Shown here piece after piece: positions 1-5,738 of a stretch of 10,778 nucleotides of DNA; position 1 is the stretch's first letter, and each line of letters opens with the position of its first letter. A program made the position numbers and the translations under genes. Source of the DNA: JANWHF01 sp036276235. Lineage in GTDB: Bacteria; Planctomycetota; Phycisphaerae; Tepidisphaerales; Tepidisphaeraceae. Below the pieces are notes generated by a model. It was not told the DNA's origin and did no database searches. It saw nothing but the letters and a program-made list of their open reading frames with translations. The stretch is taken from NCBI GenBank assembly GCA_036276235.1, contig DATBDZ010000323.1, positions 1 to 10,778 of the forward strand, read 5' to 3'.

Positions 1-2
1 GC

Positions 3-944
3 TCACTTATCCCCTTGGCTCTGGCGATAGGCCTCGATCATCATCTTCAGCCCCTCTTTGCGATGCACCGTCGGCTGCCAGCCGAGGATCTGCTTCGCGC
101 GGCTGATGTCCGGGCAGCGGACGCGCGGGTCGTCGGGGGGCATTGGGAGATACTTGATCTGGCTCTTGCTTTGGGGGATCAGGGCCAGCACTTCCTTTGC
201 GATGTCCAGGATCGTCAGTTCCTGGGGGTTGCCGAGGTTGATCGGCTCGTGGAAATCGCTTTCCATCGTGAGATTGATGCCGCGCACGAGGTCGGAGACG
301 TAGCAGAGGCTGCGGGTCTGCTTTCCTTCGCCGAAGACGGTGAGCGGCTCGTTGCTCAGCGCCTGGCGGATGAAGCTGATGACGACGCGGCCATCGTGCG
401 GATCCATTCGCGGGCCATAGGTATTGAAGATCCGGATGATGCGCGTGTCGGCGTGACGCTCGCGATGGTAGGCCATCGTGCACGCCTCGCTGAAGCGCTT
501 GGCTTCATCGTACATGCTGCGCAGGCCGATCGGGTTGACGTTGCCCCAGTAATCTTCGCGTTGCGGATTGATGGTCGGATCGCCGTAGCATTCGCTCGTG
601 GAAGCCATCAGGAAGCGCGAATTTTTCGCGATCGACAGCTCCAGCAGATTCCACGTTCCCTGGCTGTTCACCTTGAGCGTCGCCACCTGGTGCTTCACAT
701 AGCCGATCGGCGACGCGGGTGACGCCATGTGATAGATGCGATCGATCGCGCCGGCGATTTGCAGCGGCTCGATCACATCGTGCCGCACGAAGCTGTACTT
801 CGGGTGGTCCTTGAGGTGGGCGATGTTATCGGGCTTGCCGGTGATGAAGTTATCGACCCCGACGACCTCGTGGCCCTGGCCCAGAAGCAGATCAGTCAGA
901 TGAGAGCCGAGGAACCCCGCGGCGCCGGAAATCAGAATACGCAT
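3..944 (-). CDS. UDP-glucuronate decarboxylase-type NAD-dependent epimerase/dehydratase
   Basis: The 313-aa protein is a complete extended short-chain dehydrogenase/reductase. The N-terminal Rossmann motif GAAGFLG (residues 7-13) and D31 at the end of strand 2 indicate NAD binding. The segment TSECYGDP (116-123) carries the conserved Thr and Glu of UDP-xylose synthases, and YDEAK (145-149) is the catalytic YxxxK. NTYGPRMDPHDGRVV (174-188) and GEGKQTRSLCYVSDLV (205-220) are typical of UDP-glucuronate decarboxylase (UXS), which converts UDP-glucuronate to UDP-xylose in the cytoplasm for glycan synthesis. Length matches soluble bacterial UXS. A related UDP-glucose or UDP-glucuronate epimerase is possible, but the motif set favours decarboxylase. 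The ATG at 944 directly precedes the Rossmann strand. I see no Shine-Dalgarno, because the upstream sequence runs straight into the repeat at 951-1145. It probably follows the family 2 transferase (1149-1907) in one transcript. Confidence 0.9.
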   Translation of the reverse strand: MRILISGAAGFLGSHLTDLLLGQGHEVVGVDNFITGKPDNIAHLKDHPKYSFVRHDVIEPLQIAGAIDRIYHMASPASPIGYVKHQVATLKVNSQGTWNLLELSIAKNSRFLMASTSECYGDPTINPQREDYWGNVNPIGLRSMYDEAKRFSEACTMAYHRERHADTRIIRIFNTYGPRMDPHDGRVVISFIRQALSNEPLTVFGEGKQTRSLCYVSDLVRGINLTMESDFHEPINLGNPQELTILDIAKEVLALIPQSKSQIKYLPMPPDDPRVRCPDISRAKQILGWQPTVHRKEGLKMMIEAYRQSQGDK

Positions 945-950
945 GGGAAT

Positions 951-1145
951 AGTTGTCAGTTGCCAGTTGTCAGTAAAGGAATAAGTTGCCAGTTATCAGT
1001 TGCCAGTTGCCAGTGAAGACATCGGCTTATAAGGCTTATCGAATGACCAAGGTCCCATCAGAGCAACGTCGCCACGTTCTCGGTCCTACACTGGCAACTG
1101 ATAACTGGCAACTGGCAACTTATTTCCCACTGGCAACTGGCAACT
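951..1145. repeat. Inverted-repeat element of TTGCCAG-type heptamers
   Basis: Two blocks of short tandem units (AGTTGCC/AGTTGTC/AGTTATC variants) face each other. The left block is about 951-1014 and the right block about 1090-1145, where the units appear as reverse complements (ACTGGCA). After reversing the right block, both read heptamers, then a GGAATAAG or GGAAATAAG spacer, then more heptamers, so the two arms are homologous and not just similar in composition. They differ mainly by gain or loss of single heptamers. The core, about 1015-1089, encodes nothing recognisable. The element fills almost the whole gap between the glycosyltransferase stop (1149) and the epimerase start (944). In RNA the arms could form a long hairpin. 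Similar heptamer tracts occur between genes in other bacteria (from memory, not checked). Confidence 0.8.
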
Positions 1146-1148
1146 TCT

Positions 1149-1907
1149 TCAATCCGAGAACGCAAATCGAATAATGGCAAGAATCGCCTTTACCCCGTCC
1201 TTCCAGGTGATTTTCTTCCCTTCTTCGTAGCTGCGGCCGTAGTAGGCGACGCCGACCTCGAAGATCCGCAGGCGCGGGCGGATTTTGGCGACTTTGGCGG
1301 TGATCTCGGGCTCGAAGCCGAAGCGATCGCATTTGAGGGTGATCTGATCCAGCACCGATTTGCGGAAGACCTTGTAGCAGACTTCCATGTCGGTGAGGTT
1401 GAGGTTCGTGAACATGTTGCTGAGGCCCGTGAGGAACCGATTGCCCAGCGTGTGCCAGAAGTAGAGCACGCGGTGCGGCTCGCCGCTCATGAAGCGGCTG
1501 CCGAAGACCACATCCGCGCGATTCTCCACGATCGGCAGGATGAGCTTGATGTAGTCGTCGGGGTCATATTCCAGATCGGCATCCTGCACGAGAACGATAT
1601 CGCCGGTAGCGAGTTTAAAGCCGTCGCGCAGAGCCGCCCCTTTTCCCTCGTTCACTTTCTTGTGAAGGATTTTGAATTCTTCGGCGGGAAAAATTGCCGG
1701 AAGCTCATCGATCTTGGCGGTGGTGCCATCGGTCGAGCAATCGTTGACGCAGATGATCTGGCGCGTGATTCCCGGGAGCAGAGCCGCATGAACGACGCGG
1801 CGAACCAGCTCCTGGAAAGTCGCTTCCTCGTTGTAAACGGGAATGACGATAGACAGTTTGATCGGCGCGGCCGCGGCAGCAGACCCGCCGACCGGCTCAT
1901 CAGACAT
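1149..1907 (-). CDS. Family 2 glycosyltransferase, dolichyl/polyprenyl-phosphate sugar synthase type
   Basis: The 252-aa cytoplasmic protein has a GT-A fold of family GT2. From the N-terminus: VIPVYNEE (21-28) is the nucleotide-binding strand, VNDCSTDGT (54-62) has the first conserved aspartate, NEGKGAALRDGF (86-97) is the usual helix, and QDADLEYDPDDY (108-119) contains the DAD metal-binding motif. FGSRF (135-139) and RFGFEPEITAKVAK (195-208) are hallmarks of the DPM1/polyprenyl-phosphate glycosyltransferase branch. This branch moves a sugar from a nucleotide donor to a lipid phosphate carrier. There is no C-terminal membrane pair, so it is a soluble or peripheral type. Residues 9-15 form an alanine-rich leader of no obvious function. 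The frame also allows GTG at 1910, but GGAGG at 1914-1918 lies six bases from the ATG at 1907, so I chose ATG. The exact donor sugar cannot be read from the sequence. Confidence 0.9.
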   Translation of the reverse strand: MSDEPVGGSAAAAAPIKLSIVIPVYNEEATFQELVRRVVHAALLPGITRQIICVNDCSTDGTTAKIDELPAIFPAEEFKILHKKVNEGKGAALRDGFKLATGDIVLVQDADLEYDPDDYIKLILPIVENRADVVFGSRFMSGEPHRVLYFWHTLGNRFLTGLSNMFTNLNLTDMEVCYKVFRKSVLDQITLKCDRFGFEPEITAKVAKIRPRLRIFEVGVAYYGRSYEEGKKITWKDGVKAILAIIRFAFSD

Positions 1908-1913
1908 CACGCG

Positions 1914-1918
1914 CCTCC
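1914..1918 (-). promoter_or_regulatory. Shine-Dalgarno GGAGG for the family 2 glycosyltransferase
   Basis: On the minus strand GGAGG ends six bases before the ATG at 1907 and only three before the alternative GTG at 1910. The spacing supports ATG as the true start. Confidence 0.7.
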
Positions 1919-2026
1919 GCGCCGGAGCAGTCGGTACTCAATCATTACGCCCCCGCGCCAAGCGCCGGGCGGCGGAATGGTATCGCAAGGGGCGAGATTC
2001 GCAAAACTACTCCGCTGGTTGCGGAT

Positions 2027-2089
2027 GGCGCTGTTCGACGCTCGAAATTGCGCCAAGGGGCCAAGACGCCAAGACGCCAAGAATTCAAG
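2027..2089 (+). repeat. Left terminal inverted repeat of the GxxExxY cassette
   Basis: Reading inward there is GGCGC, a small perfect palindrome TTCGA-CGC-TCGAA (2034-2046), then TTGCGCCAAGG and a run of CCAAGACG-type units (2060-2083), ending with CAAG at 2086-2089. Against the right copy the mismatches are at 2032-2033, 2047, 2059 and 2084-2085. Confidence 0.85.
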
Positions 2090-2516
2090 ACGGAGAAAAG
2101 GAATCGACGATTCGCCTGATCCCATCTTTAAGCACCGGCACATCGAAATTGACGAGAAGTCCGAGTGGTTGATGAATCGTTCGCAGATATGAGCGAGTTT
2201 GAAGCCGGTGAAGCGGAAGGATTGATGATACTACCTTCAGCTCGACGACGAGCTTGCCGCCGACGAGCAGGTCGACCTTTCCTGTCCCGACAACAACTCC
2301 CTTATACATGACCGTCACCGGCTTCTGGGCCTCGAACGGGATCGCGCGGAGTTTCAACTCTACTTCCAGCGCACGTTGGTAAACGTCTTCCGAAAACCCA
2401 GGGCCCAATATCCGATGCACTTCTATCGCCGCCCCAATAACGAGACGAGCCAACGCGTCCATCTCTGGCGTCGGCTCGGTCAACTCGAGTTCGGCCGGAA
2501 TCTCCGCGTTGGACAT
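2085..2516 (-). CDS. GxxExxY family protein (PD-(D/E)xK nuclease-like)
   Basis: The 143-aa protein carries the family signature G40-F-S-E43-D-V-Y46, preceded by the usual AIEVHRILGPG segment (30-40). The middle reads VDLLVGGKLVVELK (81-94). D82 followed by E92-L-K94 matches the D...(E/D)xK active-site arrangement of PD-(D/E)xK nucleases, to which this family has been related. The C-terminal GLLVNFDVPVLKDGIRRIV (119-137) is also typical. Length is normal. The cellular role of the family is not established and I infer none beyond possible nuclease chemistry. The open frame extends upstream to 2558 through the repeat, adding MPRRQDAKKTRSKI. I reject that extension because AAGGAG (2524-2529) sits seven bases before the ATG at 2516. 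It is the only gene inside the inverted-repeat cassette. Confidence 0.88.
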   Translation of the reverse strand: MSNAEIPAELELTEPTPEMDALARLVIGAAIEVHRILGPGFSEDVYQRALEVELKLRAIPFEAQKPVTVMYKGVVVGTGKVDLLVGGKLVVELKVVSSILPLHRLQTRSYLRTIHQPLGLLVNFDVPVLKDGIRRIVDSFSPS

Positions 2517-2523
2517 AATCTTG

Positions 2524-2529
2524 CTCCTT
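2524..2529 (-). promoter_or_regulatory. Shine-Dalgarno AAGGAG for the GxxExxY gene
   Basis: A full AAGGAG on the minus strand, seven bases before ATG 2516, is the strongest ribosome binding site in the window. It decides against the longer frame starting at 2558. It partly overlaps the inner end of the right inverted repeat (2527-2530). Confidence 0.75.
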
Positions 2530-2589
2530 GTTTTCTTGGCGTCTTGGCGTCTTGGCACCTTGGCGCAAATTCGAGCGTCGAAGTGCGCC
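2527..2589 (-). repeat. Right terminal inverted repeat of the GxxExxY cassette
   Basis: This is the reverse complement of the left repeat at 57/63 positions. It includes the same TTCGA-CGC-TCGAA palindrome (2570-2582) and the same CCAAGACG units (2533-2556). Its outer end lies 13 bp from the pyrB stop codon. Confidence 0.85.
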
Positions 2590-2602
2590 GATTGTCAAAC
2601 CA

Positions 2603-3538
2603 TCAGCCAGCTTGGGTTACGAGGTAGAGCACGGCCATCCTCACCGCCAGGCCGTTGGTGACTTGGGTGAGGATTCCGCTTTGGGGGCCGTCGGCGATGC
2701 CGCTGCTGATTTCTATGCCTCGGTTCATCGGGCCGGGGTGCATCACGAACGTGTTCGGCTTGCAGCGGTGGAATCGCTCCAGCGTGAGGCCAAAGAAGCG
2801 GGTGAACTCGCGGACGCTGGGGAATTGGCTGCTTTTGATGCGCTCGAATTGGACGCGCAGCATGTTGACCACATCGACTTCGCCGATGATCGAGTCAAAA
2901 TCATGCACGACCTTGGCGCCGAGCTTCTCGAACGCGCGCGGCACCAGCGTCGGCGGGCCGACGAGGATCACTTGCGCGCCCAGCTTGGTCAGCCCCCAGA
3001 GATTGGATCGCGCGACGCGGCTGTTGGCGATGTCGCCGACGATCGCCACGCGCAGGCCTTCGATCTTCCCGAAGCGCTCGCGAATCGTGTACAGATCGAG
3101 CAGGCCCTGGGTTGGATGCTCGTGCGCGCCGTCGCCGGCGTTGACGATGCTGCATTGAACGGTGCGGGAGAGGAGGGTTGCCGCCCCGGCTGCCGGATGG
3201 CGGATGACGATGATATCGACGCCCATCGCCTCGATGTTGCGGGCGGTGTCGATGAGCGTTTCCCCTTTGCTGACGCTGCTCCCCTTCTCGGAAAAATCGA
3301 GCACGTCGGCAGACAATCGCGAGGCGGCGAGCGTGAAGCTGGTTCGCGTGCGCGTGCTGTCCTCAAAAAATGCGTTGACCATGACGCGGCCGCGCAGGGC
3401 GGGCGTCTTTTTTACGCTGCGGGTGGAGACTTCCTTGAGGCCGACTGCCGTGTCCAGAATGAAATTGATTTCTTCCGCCGAAAGTTCTTCCAGCGTGAGC
3501 AGGTGCTTGCGCGTCCATCGCGATCCGGCGTCTTCCAT
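2603..3538 (-). CDS. pyrB: Aspartate carbamoyltransferase catalytic subunit
   Basis: The 311-aa enzyme joins carbamoyl phosphate and L-aspartate to give N-carbamoyl-L-aspartate, the second step of de novo pyrimidine synthesis. The carbamoyl-phosphate loop is FFEDSTRTRTSF (57-68, STRTR at 61-65). SKGE (90-93) supplies the conserved Ser/Lys that reach in from the neighbouring subunit. RHP (113-115), HPTQ (141-144), the R228-V-Q...R233 segment and HPGPMNRG (267-274) are the remaining active-site blocks. All are intact. Length is that of a catalytic subunit, and no regulatory pyrI chain is in the window. It lies 23 bp after pyrR on the same strand, so the two are likely co-transcribed. GAGGA at 3546-3550 supports the ATG at 3538. 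A pyrC-type dihydroorotase, which often follows pyrB, is absent; the GxxExxY cassette comes next. Confidence 0.96.
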   Translation of the reverse strand: MEDAGSRWTRKHLLTLEELSAEEINFILDTAVGLKEVSTRSVKKTPALRGRVMVNAFFEDSTRTRTSFTLAASRLSADVLDFSEKGSSVSKGETLIDTARNIEAMGVDIIVIRHPAAGAATLLSRTVQCSIVNAGDGAHEHPTQGLLDLYTIRERFGKIEGLRVAIVGDIANSRVARSNLWGLTKLGAQVILVGPPTLVPRAFEKLGAKVVHDFDSIIGEVDVVNMLRVQFERIKSSQFPSVREFTRFFGLTLERFHRCKPNTFVMHPGPMNRGIEISSGIADGPQSGILTQVTNGLAVRMAVLYLVTQAG

Positions 3539-3545
3539 TCCCGCA

Positions 3546-3550
3546 TCCTC
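3546..3550 (-). promoter_or_regulatory. Shine-Dalgarno GAGGA for pyrB
   Basis: GAGGA lies seven bases before ATG 3538 on the minus strand, in the 23-bp pyrR-pyrB gap. It indicates independent ribosome entry within a shared transcript. Confidence 0.6.
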
Positions 3551-3561
3551 GCAAATCGTTG

Positions 3562-4095
3562 CTACTTCCCCGGTTCCACCACGACTTCATCGCCGCCGTC
3601 GGTTTCGCTGAATCGCACGTTCACCCGATGCGTGCGCGGCACATCGCTGAGCTTCAATCCGACATAATCCGGCTGAATCGGAAGCTCGCGGCCATTTCGA
3701 TCGACCAGCACCGCCAGCCGAATAAAACTGGGCCGGCCAAAATCATTGAGCAGGTTGAGCGCGGCGCGGACCGATCGGCCGGTGAAGACGACATCATCGA
3801 CCAACACGGCGGGCGTCGCATCGAGCGCGATTTCAAGCTTGGTTGGTTTAACCAGCGGGCGAGGTCCAATTTCGGAGAGGTCGTCGCGATAGAGGGTGAT
3901 ATCCAAAACGCCGCGGTCGATTTTGGAAAAATGCCGGCTTTGCAGAAGCTCAGTCAGTCGCGCGGCCAGCACTTCGCCTCGGGTTCGCACGCCGATGATG
4001 TTCAGCGGCGCGTCGGCAGCGAATTCGCCGGCGATCTGCGCCGCAAGATGCTCGACCATCCGCGCGACATCGGCCTGGTCGTATTGGTTCCGCAT
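3562..4095 (-). CDS. pyrR: Bifunctional pyrimidine operon regulator / uracil phosphoribosyltransferase
   Basis: The 177-aa phosphoribosyltransferase-fold protein matches PyrR. GVRTRGE (35-41) is the N-terminal conserved loop. VLVDDVVFTGRSVRAAL (97-113) contains the PRPP-binding motif with the two acidic residues D100-D101. VDRNGRELPIQPDYVG (131-146) is the PyrR-specific segment. In characterised bacteria PyrR binds pyr mRNA in response to UMP/UTP to attenuate transcription, and it has some uracil phosphoribosyltransferase activity. Position just upstream of pyrB agrees. The frame is open up to a TTG at 4167. I chose ATG 4095 because the protein then has normal PyrR length and the added 24 residues do not resemble the family. 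No good Shine-Dalgarno is visible. I did not find a recognisable PyrR-binding loop upstream, so the local mode of regulation is unknown. Confidence 0.92.
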   Translation of the reverse strand: MRNQYDQADVARMVEHLAAQIAGEFAADAPLNIIGVRTRGEVLAARLTELLQSRHFSKIDRGVLDITLYRDDLSEIGPRPLVKPTKLEIALDATPAVLVDDVVFTGRSVRAALNLLNDFGRPSFIRLAVLVDRNGRELPIQPDYVGLKLSDVPRTHRVNVRFSETDGGDEVVVEPGK

Positions 4096-4126
4096 CGAGA
4101 CAGAAGGTAGTAGAGTTTGCCGGTCG

Positions 4127-5719
4127 ATGCAACGGACCGCCGAGATGCCATGGTCGCCTGCGTTCAACGCCTCGCCGATTCAGCGGCATTATCGTTTTCT
4201 ATTCCTGGCGGTATTGGGGCTGGCGGGGCTTTGCCGCGTCTGGCAGTACGCCGCCGATCGGTCCTTCTGGCAGGATGAGGCGCTGCTCGTTTTAAACATA
4301 CGCTCGAAGACGGCAATCGAGCTTTTGGGAAAGCTTGATAACAACCAGGCGGCACCTCCGCTCTTTCTGCTGGCCGAGCGCGGGTTGTATCGCACGCTGG
4401 GCGGATCGGAGCTTTCACTTCGATTGCTGTCGGTGGTTGGCGGGCTTCTGTCGGTGCTGCTGATGGCAGCGGTCGCGCGGCAGGTGATTGGCCGGCCGTG
4501 GAATTTGCTGGCGATTCTATTGTTCGGCGCTTCGGAGACGCTCATCTGGCATGCGACGGAGGTGAAGCCCTATGGGACGGATGTATTTGCCGCCCTGTTG
4601 CTGATTTGGCTTGCGGTGAAATGCGCTGCGCCGGATGATGCCGCTTCATCCGAACGATCAAGCCTCGCCGGCTTTTTCATGCTCTGCGGTCTGGCGGCTG
4701 CGCTGGCGTGGCTCTCTTATCCTTCCATCTTCATCTTTGGCGCGGCAAGCTTCGCGCTTTTGCCGCGACTGACGCGGCGCGGCGCGCGGGGCTGGATTGC
4801 GTTCGTCGGCGGCAACGCTGTGGTGGGGATCTCGTTTTTGATCGTCCTGCTCGTCTGCGTTCGCCGGCAGCAAAGCTCGTCGCTCATCGTTTACTGGAGC
4901 GAAGATTTTTTGGATCTGCGGCATCCGCTCGGCTGGCCGCATTGGTTGCTCAAACAACTGCTGTCGCTCTGCGACTATCCGCTGCGCAGCGCGGGCCCGG
5001 TTACGCTGGCGGGCATGATCGTCGGAATCGCGGCGCTCATTGGATCGCGACGATGGGCGATACTCGGCATACTCGCAGGGCCGATCTTATTGACGCTTCT
5101 TGCTGCTGCCGCCCAGCGGTATCCATTTGACGGCGCCAGGCTGACGGCGTTTTTGATGCCGGGCATCTTGCTGCTCGCGGTAATCGGTTTTCAATGGATC
5201 GCGGGCAATCTCGTTCCGCGAATTCCGTGGGCGGCTCTCGTGCCGCCTGGCTTCGTCGCGATCCTCGCGCTGTCCTGGGCGGTCGATCATTTGATCTGGC
5301 CTCCCTCGCGCGGGCATTTGCGGCCGATCGCGGCGTATGTTCGTGGGCACGCGCGGCCCGATGATGGGATCTACGCCCTGGTCGAGAACGAATGGGCCTG
5401 CTACTGGCCCACGAACGATCCGCGCGTGCGGCCTGAAATGGATGCGGCGGATCAAATTCCCTTCCAGCGATTTTGGGTGATCTGGCCCTTCGCCAATCAA
5501 ACGGGCCGCCATCGGGCGGACAACCTACTGCACTGGCTCGATGAATTCGCGGATCAGCGCGATAAGAAGACCATCGACAGTGGCGGAGCCGCGTTCCTGT
5601 ATGAGCGAAGGCCGGGCGCGCTTCCCAACGACGTGATGCCCGACATCAGCACCCATCACAGAACGACGAAGTCAATGGAGGCGGGCGACCCGAGCGCGGG
5701 ACAAGGGGTTCATCAATAG
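4127..5719 (+). CDS. Multi-spanning GT-C (GT39-like) membrane glycosyltransferase
   Basis: The protein is 530 aa from ATG 4127, or 524 aa from ATG 4145. Neither start has a clear ribosome binding site. It has many hydrophobic segments, for example about residues 23-38, 98-118, 126-139, 153-165, 181-209, 228-245, 292-306, 310-329, 340-358 and 368-386. The first periplasmic loop contains FWQDEA with the acidic pair D50-E51, as in GT-C enzymes such as ArnT and protein O-mannosyltransferases. ETLIWHATEVKPYG (137-150) corresponds to the second conserved loop seen in this superfamily, and RYPFDGARLTAFLMPGILLL (331-350) to a later conserved block. Such enzymes take a sugar from a polyprenyl-phosphate donor outside the membrane. 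A donor of that kind is what the family 2 transferase at 1149-1907 might make, but the link is only inferred. The C-terminal 140 residues form a soluble domain. The acceptor is unknown. Confidence 0.8.
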   Translation: MQRTAEMPWSPAFNASPIQRHYRFLFLAVLGLAGLCRVWQYAADRSFWQDEALLVLNIRSKTAIELLGKLDNNQAAPPLFLLAERGLYRTLGGSELSLRLLSVVGGLLSVLLMAAVARQVIGRPWNLLAILLFGASETLIWHATEVKPYGTDVFAALLLIWLAVKCAAPDDAASSERSSLAGFFMLCGLAAALAWLSYPSIFIFGAASFALLPRLTRRGARGWIAFVGGNAVVGISFLIVLLVCVRRQQSSSLIVYWSEDFLDLRHPLGWPHWLLKQLLSLCDYPLRSAGPVTLAGMIVGIAALIGSRRWAILGILAGPILLTLLAAAAQRYPFDGARLTAFLMPGILLLAVIGFQWIAGNLVPRIPWAALVPPGFVAILALSWAVDHLIWPPSRGHLRPIAAYVRGHARPDDGIYALVENEWACYWPTNDPRVRPEMDAADQIPFQRFWVIWPFANQTGRHRADNLLHWLDEFADQRDKKTIDSGGAAFLYERRPGALPNDVMPDISTHHRTTKSMEAGDPSAGQGVHQ

Positions 5720-5738
5720 CGTCGCGGAAGATTTCACC

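Larger units (their letters stand above)
2027..2589. mobile_element. Putative small mobile cassette with 63-bp terminal inverted repeats around a GxxExxY gene
   Basis: The unit is 563 bp long. Its ends, 2027-2089 and 2527-2589, are reverse complements at 57 of 63 positions without gaps (counted by hand). It encloses one gene, 2085-2516, with its own strong ribosome binding site. The gene's stop codon falls inside the left repeat and part of its Shine-Dalgarno inside the right one, so repeats and gene fit together as a unit. I find no transposase and no clear target-site duplication: the flanks at 2017-2026 and 2590-2599 do not match. Mobility is therefore inferred from architecture. The unit could instead depend on an enzyme encoded elsewhere, or the encoded nuclease-like protein could be involved. 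Confidence 0.55.

Noticed and set aside
951..1145. CRISPR array
   Set aside because: The repeat unit is only about 7 bp, units are directly adjacent without unique spacers, and the two blocks are inverted relative to each other. No cas gene is present.
2528..3667. 379-aa open frame on the plus strand
   Set aside because: It is antisense to intact pyrB and part of pyrR, whose active-site motifs are complete. The translation is rich in Ala, Arg, Asp and Glu without any domain pattern, as expected for a shadow in GC-rich DNA.
3896..4126. Longer N-terminus of the GT-C protein
   Set aside because: This part of the frame overlaps pyrR on the other strand and reads Ser/Arg-rich shadow sequence. 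The first membrane segment begins only after ATG 4127 or 4145.
4096..4167. 24-residue N-terminal extension of PyrR from TTG 4167
   Set aside because: It would overlap the start of the GT-C gene, uses a TTG start without well-placed Shine-Dalgarno, and exceeds normal PyrR length.
5720..5738. Bidirectional terminator between the convergent GT-C and DUF1501 genes
   Set aside because: The 19-bp gap shows no stem-loop followed by a T run on either strand.
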